From Streptomyces vietnamensis (GTDB taxonomy: Bacteria; Actinomycetota; Actinomycetes; Streptomycetales; Streptomycetaceae): 64,000 nt of DNA. Within the stretch, counting starts at the first letter, position 1. Every line of letters begins with the position of its first letter. The position numbers and the translations under genes are program-made. Location of the stretch: assembly GCF_000830005.1 (NCBI RefSeq), contig NZ_CP010407.1, forward strand, positions 4,321,001 through 4,385,000, given 5' to 3'. Below, one piece after another: positions 1 through 7,189 of the stretch. The notes beneath the pieces were generated by a model. It worked only from the letters and a program-made list of their open reading frames with translations. It was not told where the DNA came from and did no database searches.

Positions 1-611
1 GCGAGATCGGCGCGGGAGAGGGACTTCGGCCGCTCCAGAGCGGCGTTCTCGGCGGTCCGGTAGGTGCCGGTCAGCGGGCCGTCGGTCAGCATCGGGGGCC
101 GGACCACCGTCCACACGGTGCCGTCCGCGGCCGGGGAGCGTACGAAGCTCTCCATCCGGGCCATGTCGGCGTAGCCGTGCCGGTAGAGCCGCTGGATCAC
201 GTACCGGGTGACGAGCCGCTGCGGCAGCGGCACCGCCGGGGTGACCTCCAGACCGGCGGAGGAGAGGCAGAGCAGCCGGTGGACGCCGGAGGCACGCATG
301 GCCTCGACGATGTTCCGCGTGCCCTCCGAGTAGACGGTCGTGGGGTGCTTGCGGTCGGTGCTGCCGAGGCAGGAGAGGACGGCGTCGTGGCCGGTGACGG
401 CCTGCCGCCAGGCCTCGGCCGCCTCGGCCGCCTCGGGGGTCTCGGGGGCGAGGACGTCGCCGGGCAGGACGGTGAGTTGCGCCCCCGGGTCCGTGACCGG
501 GATCCGGGCGGGGTCGCGGGCGACGGCGGTGACCTGGTGGCCGGCGGCGAGGGCCTGGGTCAGGAGCTGCGCGCCCGTGCCGCCGGTGACGCCGAAGAGC
601 ATCAGTTTCAT
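1..611 (-). CDS. NAD(P)-binding NmrA/SDR-like oxidoreductase (C-terminus beyond window)
   Basis: Reading leftward from the ATG at 609-611 the protein begins with a Rossmann nucleotide-binding strand, MLFGVTGGTGAQL, with the glycine pattern GxxGGxG of atypical SDR/NmrA-type NAD(P)H-binding proteins, followed by a VLSCLGS strand and an LLCLSSAG strand typical of the fold. The family contains NAD(P)-dependent sugar epimerase-like enzymes and redox-sensing proteins; the substrate cannot be told. The start overlaps the stop of the upstream SGNH hydrolase gene by four bases (ATGA), so the two are translationally coupled. The 3' end lies outside the window, so the C-terminal substrate region is not visible. 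Confidence 0.85.
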   Translation of the reverse strand, partial: MKLMLFGVTGGTGAQLLTQALAAGHQVTAVARDPARIPVTDPGAQLTVLPGDVLAPETPEAAEAAEAWRQAVTGHDAVLSCLGSTDRKHPTTVYSEGTRNIVEAMRASGVHRLLCLSSAGLEVTPAVPLPQRLVTRYVIQRLYRHGYADMARMESFVRSPAADGTVWTVVRPPMLTDGPLTGTYRTAENAALERPKSLSRADL

Positions 612-1495
612 GAGGCGCGTTCCTCGGTCAGGGCGTGGACGAGGGCGACGGTGACGGCGCGCTGGCCGTCGAGCGTGAGGTGGATCCCGTCGTCCAGGTG
701 CAGTCCGGCAGTGGCGCGCCGGGTGTCGACGGTGCGTTCCGGCTGCGCGAGGAGGAAGTCGGCGACGGCGTCGACGTCCTCGCTGGTCCAGCCGATCCCG
801 GCGCGACGGAAGTGCGGGTAGGCGTCGGCCCGTTCCTGGTCGATGGAGCTCGGGGTGAGCCAGATCCAGTGGTCCGGGCCGGAGAGTACGCCGCGGCAGG
901 CGAGGTCCCGCAGGGCGAGGAGATTGCGCTGGGTCTCCGCCACGCTGACCAGCCGGGTGCCGACGGCCTGCGCGCCGTGGCCCGGCCGGGTGTCGACCAC
1001 CTGCGCGCCGTGGCCCGGTTGACGGGTGCCGGCCGCCTCCGCCCCGCGGCCCAGCCGCTGGGTGTCGTTCGCGCCGAGCATGCACAGGATCCAGTCGGGG
1101 CGCAGGAAGGCCGGCTGGGGGAGTTGGGCGAGGGCCTGGGTGGTGGTGGAGCCGGAGACGGCGAGGTTGACGAGTTCGACGCCGTCCGGAAGGAGGTGGC
1201 GCAGGATCGAGAACCAGGAGAGCCGGTCGGCGGTGGTGCTCTCGCCGAGGGCCACGATCCGCTGCCCCGGCCGGAAGGGCAGCCGGCCGGCCCGCTCGGC
1301 GAAGGCGGGGTCCTTGAGCAGTTCGGCGGCGGTGTCCCGGGTCCGGTCGTCGAAGTCCCGCAGCAGTGTCCGGTACGCCTCGGGGTCGAGGCCGAAGAGG
1401 CCGGCGAGGCGCGTGTCGGGCAGCTCCCCCAGGTAGCGGAGGGTCTTCTCGGGCTGCTGGAAGCGCACGAGCTTGTCCGTCAGGTTCTCGGCCAT
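608..1495 (-). CDS. SGNH/GDSL-family hydrolase
   Basis: 295-residue protein with the four SGNH blocks: GES near residue 85 (block I, nucleophile Ser), VSGSTT (block II Gly), GAND near residue 141 (block III, oxyanion Asn) and DGIHLT near residue 272 (block V, Asp-x-x-His). It is therefore predicted to be a serine esterase or lipase. No signal peptide is visible, so it is probably cytoplasmic. Between blocks III and V is a Gly/His-rich insert encoded by a 33-base direct repeat. It is second in a leftward operon: one base after the membrane protein gene and overlapping the NmrA-like gene by four bases. The substrate is unknown. Confidence 0.88.
   Translation of the reverse strand: MAENLTDKLVRFQQPEKTLRYLGELPDTRLAGLFGLDPEAYRTLLRDFDDRTRDTAAELLKDPAFAERAGRLPFRPGQRIVALGESTTADRLSWFSILRHLLPDGVELVNLAVSGSTTTQALAQLPQPAFLRPDWILCMLGANDTQRLGRGAEAAGTRQPGHGAQVVDTRPGHGAQAVGTRLVSVAETQRNLLALRDLACRGVLSGPDHWIWLTPSSIDQERADAYPHFRRAGIGWTSEDVDAVADFLLAQPERTVDTRRATAGLHLDDGIHLTLDGQRAVTVALVHALTEERAS
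953..1018. repeat. 33-bp tandem direct repeat inside the SGNH hydrolase gene
   Basis: Two nearly identical 33-bp units (953-985 and 986-1018) lie head to tail, with a decayed third unit continuing towards about 1050. The unit length is a multiple of three, so the copies encode a repeated PGHGAQ-type segment in the loop between blocks III and V of the hydrolase without breaking the frame. Confidence 0.7.
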
Positions 1496-1496
1496 G

Positions 1497-2234
1497 TCAG
1501 AGCTCCTTGTGGGTACGGGTGCGGCGGCGGGGCAGCAGGAAGCCGGCGGCGATCAGCCAGCCCAGGCAGGTGAAGCGGGCCAGCGGCAGCAGCAGGGCGG
1601 CGCCGTCGAAGAGCAGGGCGAGGGTGGCGAGCTCGGCGAGCGTCGCCAGGACGAGGCCGGTCACGGCGAGGGCGCGGGGCAGCAGCCCGGCGAGGAGTCC
1701 GGGCACGGCGATCCCGGCCACGAGCAGGCCGAGCGTCACCACGTGTCCGGGGCCGCCGGTGGCGAAGGCCAGGTACTGGAGGGCCCGGACGAGCGCCGGG
1801 AGGTCGAGGACCTCCGTACGGGACAGGGTCCAGCTCACCAGGCCGCAGAGGGCCAGGAACCCGGCGGCGAGGAGGCCGCCGGCCAGGGCGATGGTCGCGC
1901 CGGGGGCGCGGACGCCGAGGCGGTGCAGCCGGGCCGAGACCGTGGCGGCGTAGACGGCGAGGGGGATCGAGGCCGCGAACTGGAGGGCGCCGGCGATCTG
2001 GACGGCGCCGGAGTGGGCGCGGAAGTAGCCCACGGTCTCGTCGGTCCCGCCGAAGGGCGAGGGGAAGGTGTTGCCGTCGGCGAGCACGGTACTGACGACG
2101 AGTCCGGCCAGGAACAGGCCGGTGAAGACGACGGCGAGCACGCCGGGCGGCGGTCCTCCCTGGGCTTCCTTCCGAGGGGTTTCCGTAGGCCGGGGACGGG
2201 TCTCTGCAGACACGGGTCCAGTCCGTTCTCTCAT
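1497..2234 (-). CDS. polytopic membrane protein, DUF4386-like
   Basis: 245 residues with a short hydrophilic N-terminus followed by about six or seven hydrophobic segments (roughly residues 32-54, 80-100, 113-140, 170-190, 193-215 and 218-236) and a basic C-terminal tail RRRTRTHKEL. The pattern resembles DUF4386-type integral membrane proteins of unknown function. It is first in a leftward operon with the SGNH hydrolase and the NmrA-like oxidoreductase. Its start codon lies within an inverted repeat beside a divergent MarR regulator gene, so repression by that regulator is a reasonable inference. No catalytic motif is visible. Confidence 0.75.
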   Translation of the reverse strand: MRERTGPVSAETRPRPTETPRKEAQGGPPPGVLAVVFTGLFLAGLVVSTVLADGNTFPSPFGGTDETVGYFRAHSGAVQIAGALQFAASIPLAVYAATVSARLHRLGVRAPGATIALAGGLLAAGFLALCGLVSWTLSRTEVLDLPALVRALQYLAFATGGPGHVVTLGLLVAGIAVPGLLAGLLPRALAVTGLVLATLAELATLALLFDGAALLLPLARFTCLGWLIAAGFLLPRRRTRTHKEL

Positions 2235-2263
2235 GAGAATAGTTCACAGTAGAGAATCATTCT
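2226..2263. promoter_or_regulatory. candidate MarR operator pair between divergent genes
   Basis: Two inverted repeats lie in the 48-bp gap and gene edge between the membrane protein and the marR-type gene. The first is TTCTC-N4-GAGAA at 2226-2239, overlapping the membrane gene start codon. The second is AGAAT-C-ATTCT at 2253-2263. Both share the GAGAA/TTCTC half-site and the region is AT-rich for this genome. MarR proteins commonly bind such palindromes in the intergenic region of their own divergent operon, so autoregulation and control of the leftward operon are inferred. Confidence 0.55.
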
Positions 2264-2282
2264 TCTGGCGTACGATAACCCC

Positions 2283-2798
2283 GTGAGCAGTGACCGGCAA
2301 CCAGTGGAAGATCCCGGAGCGGCGGCGGGCCCGCCTGCGCGTGGCGGAGCGTTTCTGCTCGCCCAGCTCGGGGCGCACGCGGCGGGACGCTTCGGGGAGC
2401 GCGTCGGCGAACTCGGCCTCGCCCCGCCGGACGTCGGCCTGCTGCGGATGATCGCCATGGAGCCGGGGCGCAGTCAGCGCTCCCTCGCCGCCGACCTCGG
2501 CGTCGTCCCGAGCCGGGTCGTCGCGCTCATCGACAACCTGGAGAAGAAGGGGTTCGTCGAACGGCGTCGCAGCGCCGAGGACCGTCGCCACCACGAGCTG
2601 TACGTCTCCGAGGACGGGCGCCGCGCCCTCGGACGCGTCCGGGAGGTGGCCGCGCTGCACGAGGACGACCTGTTCGCGGCGCTCGACGAGGAGGACCGGG
2701 TCCGGCTGACGGCGCTCCTCGGACGGATCGCCGAGCAGCAGGGGCTGACTCCGGGCGTCCACCCGGGCTACCGGAACCTGCCGAAGCGCCCGGGCTGA
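2283..2798 (+). CDS. MarR-family transcriptional regulator
   Basis: 171 residues starting at GTG 2283. The winged helix-turn-helix is clear: a recognition region RSQRSLAADLGVVPSRVVAL at about residues 62-81, then DNLEKKGFVERR and the wing sequence SAEDRRHHELYVSEDG, which contains the conserved D-x-R of the MarR wing. Flanking helices provide dimerisation. It is divergent from the membrane protein/SGNH hydrolase/oxidoreductase operon, with operator-like repeats between, so it probably controls that operon and itself. The ligand is unknown. The C-terminal tail PGVHPGYRNLPKRPG is short and probably unstructured. Confidence 0.93.
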   Translation: MSSDRQPVEDPGAAAGPPARGGAFLLAQLGAHAAGRFGERVGELGLAPPDVGLLRMIAMEPGRSQRSLAADLGVVPSRVVALIDNLEKKGFVERRRSAEDRRHHELYVSEDGRRALGRVREVAALHEDDLFAALDEEDRVRLTALLGRIAEQQGLTPGVHPGYRNLPKRPG

Positions 2799-2928
2799 GC
2801 GGCGGCTGAGCGACGCCTGTCGAAGGAGCGGGAACGGTCCGTCACGAAATGGCCGTAAACACCCGTTCGTTTTCGGCGTGACGGGGAAGACCCCTGGGAG
2901 CTGACGGCGTCTCCAGGGAGGGCGGGGC

Positions 2929-3663
2929 ATGGGCGCGGGCCGGCGAAGCGAGGAGTGCGACTCCTGCGGTGCGCCGTACGGAACGTGGGTCGGGAGCCTC
3001 CGCATGGCCCTGTGCGCGGAGTGCGAGCGGGCCGGAGCGGCGCATCCCGTACGGGAGCCGGTGCTGGTGGGAGACGTACTGGCGGGCCTGGCCGACCTCA
3101 TGGCACAGCCGATGGCCCGCGCACTCGGCGCCGTACCGGACGCGACGTGCGCGGTGGGTGCCGTACCGGACGGGACACGTGCGGTGAATGCCGTACCGGA
3201 CGGGACGCGCGCCGTGAGTGCCGTACCGGACGGGACGCGCGCCGTGAGTGCCGTACCGGACGCGACGTGCGCCGTGAGTGCCGGGTCCGACGCGGCCCGC
3301 GCCGTGAGTGCCGTGCCTCAGCAGCGGGTGCCGGCCCCCGCGGCCCGTGGGACAGCGGCCCCCGCGGCTCCCGGGAAGCCGTCCCCCGCCGTATGCGACC
3401 GGTGCGGGGCCCGGGCCGAGTGGCATCGGACGGTTCGCGGGCGCTGGGTCATGATCGAGCCCGGGGAGCTGACGGCCCGGCTCGTCCCGGCGGGCAGACG
3501 CTGGCGCGTCGCGGGCGACGGGACCACGGTCAACCTGGGCTCGGCCGTGCCGTCCGACACCTGCCGGGTCAGCCACTTCGACGTCTGCCCGGCCCGCCCC
3601 GCGCCGGCCGACTCCCCACTGCTGCTCGCCCTGTGGCGGAGCCACGCCCGCCGTACGGCCTGA
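2929..3663 (+). CDS. zinc-ribbon protein with decapeptide repeats, DUF6083-like
   Basis: 244 residues. The N-terminus has a C-x2-C...C-x2-C knuckle (ECDSCG near residue 10, LCAEC near 29) and the C-terminal half has another CDRCG plus later cysteines (DTCR, DVCP), suggesting zinc binding. The C-terminal part (EWHRTVRGRWVMIEPGEL and following) resembles DUF6083 proteins found in Streptomyces; this is recognition from memory. The middle holds six consecutive ten-residue repeats of the type AVPDGTRAVS. The start has a good upstream purine tract (AGGGAGGGCGGGG). A strong hairpin follows the stop codon. Function is unknown. Confidence 0.75.
   Translation: MGAGRRSEECDSCGAPYGTWVGSLRMALCAECERAGAAHPVREPVLVGDVLAGLADLMAQPMARALGAVPDATCAVGAVPDGTRAVNAVPDGTRAVSAVPDGTRAVSAVPDATCAVSAGSDAARAVSAVPQQRVPAPAARGTAAPAAPGKPSPAVCDRCGARAEWHRTVRGRWVMIEPGELTARLVPAGRRWRVAGDGTTVNLGSAVPSDTCRVSHFDVCPARPAPADSPLLLALWRSHARRTA
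3130..3309 (+). repeat. 30-bp in-frame tandem repeat, six copies
   Basis: Six head-to-tail 30-bp units run from 3130 to 3309, followed by a partial seventh. Units 3 and 4 are identical, showing recent duplication, while the last diverges most. Each encodes a decapeptide of the form AVPDGTRAVS (variants DATCAVG, DGTRAVN, SDAARAVS). The coding frame is preserved throughout. Confidence 0.9.
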
Positions 3664-3686
3664 CCCGCCCCGTCGCGGGGCGGGTC
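3662..3686. terminator. strong hairpin between convergent genes
   Basis: A perfect 10-bp stem (GACCCGCCCC / GGGGCGGGTC) with a 5-nt loop starts inside the TGA of the zinc-ribbon gene. It lies between that gene and the convergent oxidoreductase gene ending at 3696, so it can serve both directions. There is no clear T-tract, as is usual in Streptomyces. Confidence 0.7.
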
Positions 3687-3695
3687 GGGTGTCGC

Positions 3696-4589
3696 TCAGC
3701 CCAGCTGGGAGAGCGCCTCGGTGGCGATCTTCTCGAAGACCGTCTGGTCGGCGGCGAAGTCGGAGTCCGCGATCGGCCAGTGGATCACGATCTCGGTGAA
3801 GCCGAGCTCGCGGTGGCGTCCGGCGAAGTCGACGAAGGCGTCCACGGACTCCAGCGGCCGGCCCCGGTCCGGGGTGAAGCCGGTCAGCAGGATCTTGTCC
3901 AGCTCGGCGACGTCCCGCCCGGCCTCGGCGCACGCCTTGGCGAGCTTCTCGACCTGGCCGCGCAGGGCCGCCACCGACTGCTCGGGGGTCCCCTCCTCGT
4001 ACAGCTTCGGGTCGCCGGTGGTCACCCACGCCTGCCCGTACCGCGCGGCCAGCTTCAGCCCGCGCGGCCCGGTCGCCGCCACCGCGAAGGGCAGCCGCGG
4101 GCGCTGGACGCAGCCGGGGATGTTCCGCGCCTCGTCGGCCGAGTAGAACGTGCCCCGCTCCGACACCGCGTCCTCGGTGAGCAGCCGGTCGAGCAGCGCC
4201 ACGAACTCGGCGAACCGGTCGGCCCGCTCCTTCGGCGTCCACGCCTCCTGCCCGAGCGCGGTGGCGTCGAAGCCGTTGCCGCCCGCGCCGATGCCGAGGG
4301 TGATCCGCCCGCCGGAGACGTCGTCGAGCGTGATCAGCTCCTTGGCGAGCGTCACCGGGTGCCGGAAGTTCGGCGAGGTCACGAGGGTGCCGAGGCGGAG
4401 CCGCTCGGTGGCCGTCGCCGCCGCGGTGAGCGTGGGCAGCGCGCCGAACCACGGGCCGTCGCGGAAGCTCCGCCAGGAGAGGTGGTCGTAGGTGTACGCG
4501 GCGTGGAACCCGAGGTCTTCGGCCCGCCGCCAGATCTTCTGTCCCTCGCTCCATCGGTGGATGGGGAGGATCACGGTGCTCAGACGCAT
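3696..4589 (-). CDS. LLM-class (F420-type) flavin-dependent oxidoreductase
   Basis: 297 residues with the bacterial-luciferase-like TIM barrel pattern: an initial strand RLSTVILP, AEDLGFHAAYTYDH, then TERLRLGTLVTSPNFRHP, ITLDDVSGGRITLGIGAGG and the later AATGPRGLKLAARYGQAWVT. The GRITLGIGAG and RLRLGT...NFRHP motifs are typical of the F420-dependent subgroup abundant in actinomycetes. These enzymes carry out hydride-transfer reductions or oxidations in the cytoplasm; the substrate cannot be predicted. It is a single gene facing the zinc-ribbon gene, with a 76-bp gap from the kinase gene upstream. The cofactor choice (F420 rather than FMN) is inferred from lineage. Confidence 0.9.
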   Translation of the reverse strand: MRLSTVILPIHRWSEGQKIWRRAEDLGFHAAYTYDHLSWRSFRDGPWFGALPTLTAAATATERLRLGTLVTSPNFRHPVTLAKELITLDDVSGGRITLGIGAGGNGFDATALGQEAWTPKERADRFAEFVALLDRLLTEDAVSERGTFYSADEARNIPGCVQRPRLPFAVAATGPRGLKLAARYGQAWVTTGDPKLYEEGTPEQSVAALRGQVEKLAKACAEAGRDVAELDKILLTGFTPDRGRPLESVDAFVDFAGRHRELGFTEIVIHWPIADSDFAADQTVFEKIATEALSQLG

Positions 4590-4665
4590 GCCATCGACCC
4601 TACGGCAGCCGTCGGCGGCCGGCTCGCGGCTGTACCGGGGGCCGCTCGCCCCGTTCCCGCCGGAT

Positions 4666-5577
4666 TCAGCGCTGTAGCCAGCTCAGCAGGGTCGTCACCG
4701 TGAACACCGTGCCCGACGCCAGACCGACCGCGCGCGGGGTCAGCCACCCGGGGCCTTCCAGGGGCCGGGCCCGCGGCACCGGAGCCAGCAGCGCGTCCGC
4801 GAAGGCCTGGGCGGTCGGCGGGCGGTCCGCCGGCTCGACGGACATCGCGGCCCGCAGCAGCAGGTCGACGTGGGGTGGGAGCTCCGCTCCGGCAGGGAGC
4901 GCCGGCAGCGTCGAGGCGGACGGCTGGTCGGTCATCAGAGCTGTGGCGCGCCCGCCCGGGCCGAACGGCTTCCGCCCGGTCAGCAGCTCGTAGGCCACGA
5001 CGGCCAGCGCGTACACGTCGGCCCTCCCGTCGAACCCGCCGGTCTGGAAGGCCTGTTCCGGTGCCATGTACGCGGGCGTGCCCGTGGTCACCGTCAGCCC
5101 GGACGCGTCGGCCAGTTGCTTCGCGCTGCCCAGATCCGCCACCAGCACCGCGGCGGGCGCGGGGCCGGTGGAGAGCAGCAGGTTGGACGGCTTGACGTCG
5201 CGGTGCACCACACCCGCCTCGTGCAGGACCTGGACCGCGTAGCCCGCCTCCGCGGCCAGCCGTAGCGCCTCCTGCGGGTCGCACTGCCCGACCCGGTCCT
5301 CCAGGGTGCCGCCGCGGACGAGGTCCATGACGAAGTAGGGCTGGTCCTCCTGCACCCCGACGTCGTGCACCCGGACCACCCGCGGGCTGGCGATGCGGCG
5401 CAGCAGCCTCGCCTCCGCCAGGAACCGCTCGCGCACATCGGCGTTGGCGGCCCAGTTCTCGGCCAGCACCTTGACGGCGACCTCGGTGTCGAGCTCCGGA
5501 TCGTAGGCCTTCCAGACCGTCGCGAAGGAGCCGGCTCCGAGCCGCTCCAGGAGGAGGTAACGGCCGAGCTTGCGCAT
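4666..5577 (-). CDS. membrane-anchored Ser/Thr protein kinase (Hanks type)
   Basis: 303 residues. A complete kinase domain occupies about residues 7-270: glycine loop LGAGSFATVWKAYD, VAVKVL with the ATP-binding Lys, catalytic HRDVKPSN, DLG in place of DFG (VADLGSAK), activation segment GTPAYMAPEQ and DVYALAVVAYELLTG. After a Pro-rich juxtamembrane stretch the protein ends with one hydrophobic segment (about residues 280-300, GLASGTVFTVTTLLSWL) and almost no extracellular domain. It is divergent from an ECF-like sigma factor gene 88 bp away, which is followed by two secreted or anchored paralogues. They might provide the missing sensor function; that link is inference. Confidence 0.92.
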   Translation of the reverse strand: MRKLGRYLLLERLGAGSFATVWKAYDPELDTEVAVKVLAENWAANADVRERFLAEARLLRRIASPRVVRVHDVGVQEDQPYFVMDLVRGGTLEDRVGQCDPQEALRLAAEAGYAVQVLHEAGVVHRDVKPSNLLLSTGPAPAAVLVADLGSAKQLADASGLTVTTGTPAYMAPEQAFQTGGFDGRADVYALAVVAYELLTGRKPFGPGGRATALMTDQPSASTLPALPAGAELPPHVDLLLRAAMSVEPADRPPTAQAFADALLAPVPRARPLEGPGWLTPRAVGLASGTVFTVTTLLSWLQR

Positions 5578-5665
5578 GTGGCAGCATTCTGCCGGAGTCG
5601 GCGGGGGGTGTGGAACGCCCGTTCGGCGGGCGGGATGCCAGGCGGCACGAACCGGGGGGATTCGA

Positions 5666-6211
5666 GTGTTCGAAGAAGGCGAGCTGGAGCGGCTCGTGAC
5701 GGCCGCTCAGGCGGGGGACCCGGGGTCGATGGAGTACTTGCTGGCCAAACTGCGGCCGGTGGTGCTGCGCCGCTGCTCGCGCTTCCTGCCCCACCACGCC
5801 GACGCGGAGGAGGCCGCGCAGGACGCGCTCCTGTCCATCAGCAAGCACCTGGGCGAGTACGGCGGCCACGGCTCCTTCCTGGGCTGGGTGACGGTGATCG
5901 CCTCGAACGCCGCCCGGTCGACCTACCGCTCGATGCGCCGGCGCGCCGAGGACAGCCACGCCGACCTCCCCGAGTCCGTCGACCCGCGCACCACCAGCGT
6001 CATCGCCGGGACCCGGCTCGATCTGATGGAGGCGCTGGCCGCGCTGGAGCGGCAGCACCCCGCCCTGGTGGAGTCCTTCGTGCTGCGCGACCTGGGCGAC
6101 CTGACCTACGTCCAGGTGGCCGAGCAGCTGGACGCCCCGTTGGGCACGGTCAAGGACCGTATCCACCAGGCCCGCCGGTTCATGCGCGAGCGCCTGGTCA
6201 CCGGTCGGTGA
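5666..6211 (+). CDS. ECF-like RNA polymerase sigma factor
   Basis: 181 residues from GTG 5666, chosen because GGGGGGA ends five bases upstream and the longer reading to 5570 runs into the divergent kinase promoter region. Region 2 is clear (RRCSRFLPHHADAEEAAQDA, then SFLGWVTVIASNAARSTYR), and region 4 carries the HTH LTYVQVAEQLDAPLGTVKDR. The linker is short and there is no extra C-terminal domain. The next gene begins inside its stop codon (GTGA overlap) and encodes a single-pass membrane protein, the position often taken by an anti-sigma factor, although that protein lacks a recognisable zinc anti-sigma motif. Divergent from a Ser/Thr kinase. Confidence 0.88.
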   Translation: MFEEGELERLVTAAQAGDPGSMEYLLAKLRPVVLRRCSRFLPHHADAEEAAQDALLSISKHLGEYGGHGSFLGWVTVIASNAARSTYRSMRRRAEDSHADLPESVDPRTTSVIAGTRLDLMEALAALERQHPALVESFVLRDLGDLTYVQVAEQLDAPLGTVKDRIHQARRFMRERLVTGR

Positions 6212-7095
6212 ACGGCGGTCCCGCTCGGGGCGGAGGTCCTGCTCGGGGCGGCGGTCGTGCTCGGGGCGGAGGTCGCGCCGTCATCCGGTACCGGTCCGCC
6301 GTCGCCGCTCTGGTGGCGGCCGCCGCGCTCGGGCTGGTGACCGGCCGATTCGTCCTGCCGCCGCCCCCCGGGGCCGACGCGCACCAGGACGCGCGGTCGG
6401 GTGCCGCGGTCGGCGGGGCGTCCCGGGGCACGTCCGCCCTCCCGCCGCCCGGCGCGTCCGTCCCGACGCCCGCGCCCTCGGCCTCCGGCTCCGCTTCCCC
6501 GGCCGGTGCGACCGGGCCGCTGACGACGGCGAACCTTCTGGAACCCGCGGCCTTCGGCCCGGACGTCGGCGTCGGACGGATCCACGTCACCGACCGGTAC
6601 GGCGACGGGAATTACGCCAACGCGGACTGCACCGGGGAGAAGACCCTCACCGAGACCCTGGGCGGGCCCGGTGCCCACTTCCGCGGACTGATGACCAGCA
6701 CCCGTACCAACCCGGACGACCCCACGCTGGCCGCGGACGGCGTCGCCGACCAGGTCGCCCGCGAGGTCGCCGCCGAGGCCCGGAGCCCTTCCCTGGCGCA
6801 GAACTTCGCCCAGCGCCTGCTGCTGGAGCAGGAGCCCTGCCAGGAGGAGACGCCGGGGCACTGGGTCTACGGAAGGACCACGACAGTGCGGCTCGCCCCG
6901 GACGTCACCGCGAGCTGGATGGGCACCTACCAGGGATCCCTCAACACCACCGGCACGGCGCCCGAGGGCAAGGAGCCCTGCGGCGGCATCGCCGTGCTGC
7001 GCAGCGGCACCCACTACGGGGTGCTGGAGGTCGACGCCTGCCTGGGGACGGCCGCGATGGACCGCGTCGTCAGGACCGCTCTGTCACAGCTGTGA
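6208..7095 (+). CDS. membrane-anchored exported protein, paralogue of the next gene
   Basis: 295 residues from GTG 6208, overlapping the sigma factor stop by four bases. The short N-terminus carries a repeated PARGGG segment and arginines, then one hydrophobic segment (about residues 30-53), a Pro/Ala/Ser linker, and an exterior domain of about 180 residues. The domain has four cysteines (NADCTG, EPCQEE, EPCGG, DACLG), enough for two disulfides, and motifs PGHWVYG and GIAVLRSGTHYGVLEV shared with the downstream protein. The cysteine pattern and topology recall the PknH-type extracellular sensor domain, but this is a weak inference. Translational coupling to the sigma factor suggests a role in its regulation. 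Confidence 0.8.
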   Translation: MNGGPARGGGPARGGGRARGGGRAVIRYRSAVAALVAAAALGLVTGRFVLPPPPGADAHQDARSGAAVGGASRGTSALPPPGASVPTPAPSASGSASPAGATGPLTTANLLEPAAFGPDVGVGRIHVTDRYGDGNYANADCTGEKTLTETLGGPGAHFRGLMTSTRTNPDDPTLAADGVADQVAREVAAEARSPSLAQNFAQRLLLEQEPCQEETPGHWVYGRTTTVRLAPDVTASWMGTYQGSLNTTGTAPEGKEPCGGIAVLRSGTHYGVLEVDACLGTAAMDRVVRTALSQL

Positions 7096-7189
7096 AACAG
7101 CGGGTCAGGGCTCCAACTTTCCCTCCTGCCGCGGCATCTCCCCGGTTGTACGAGGACGCAGCAGGCGTCCCGACCAACAGGGGGACCAG

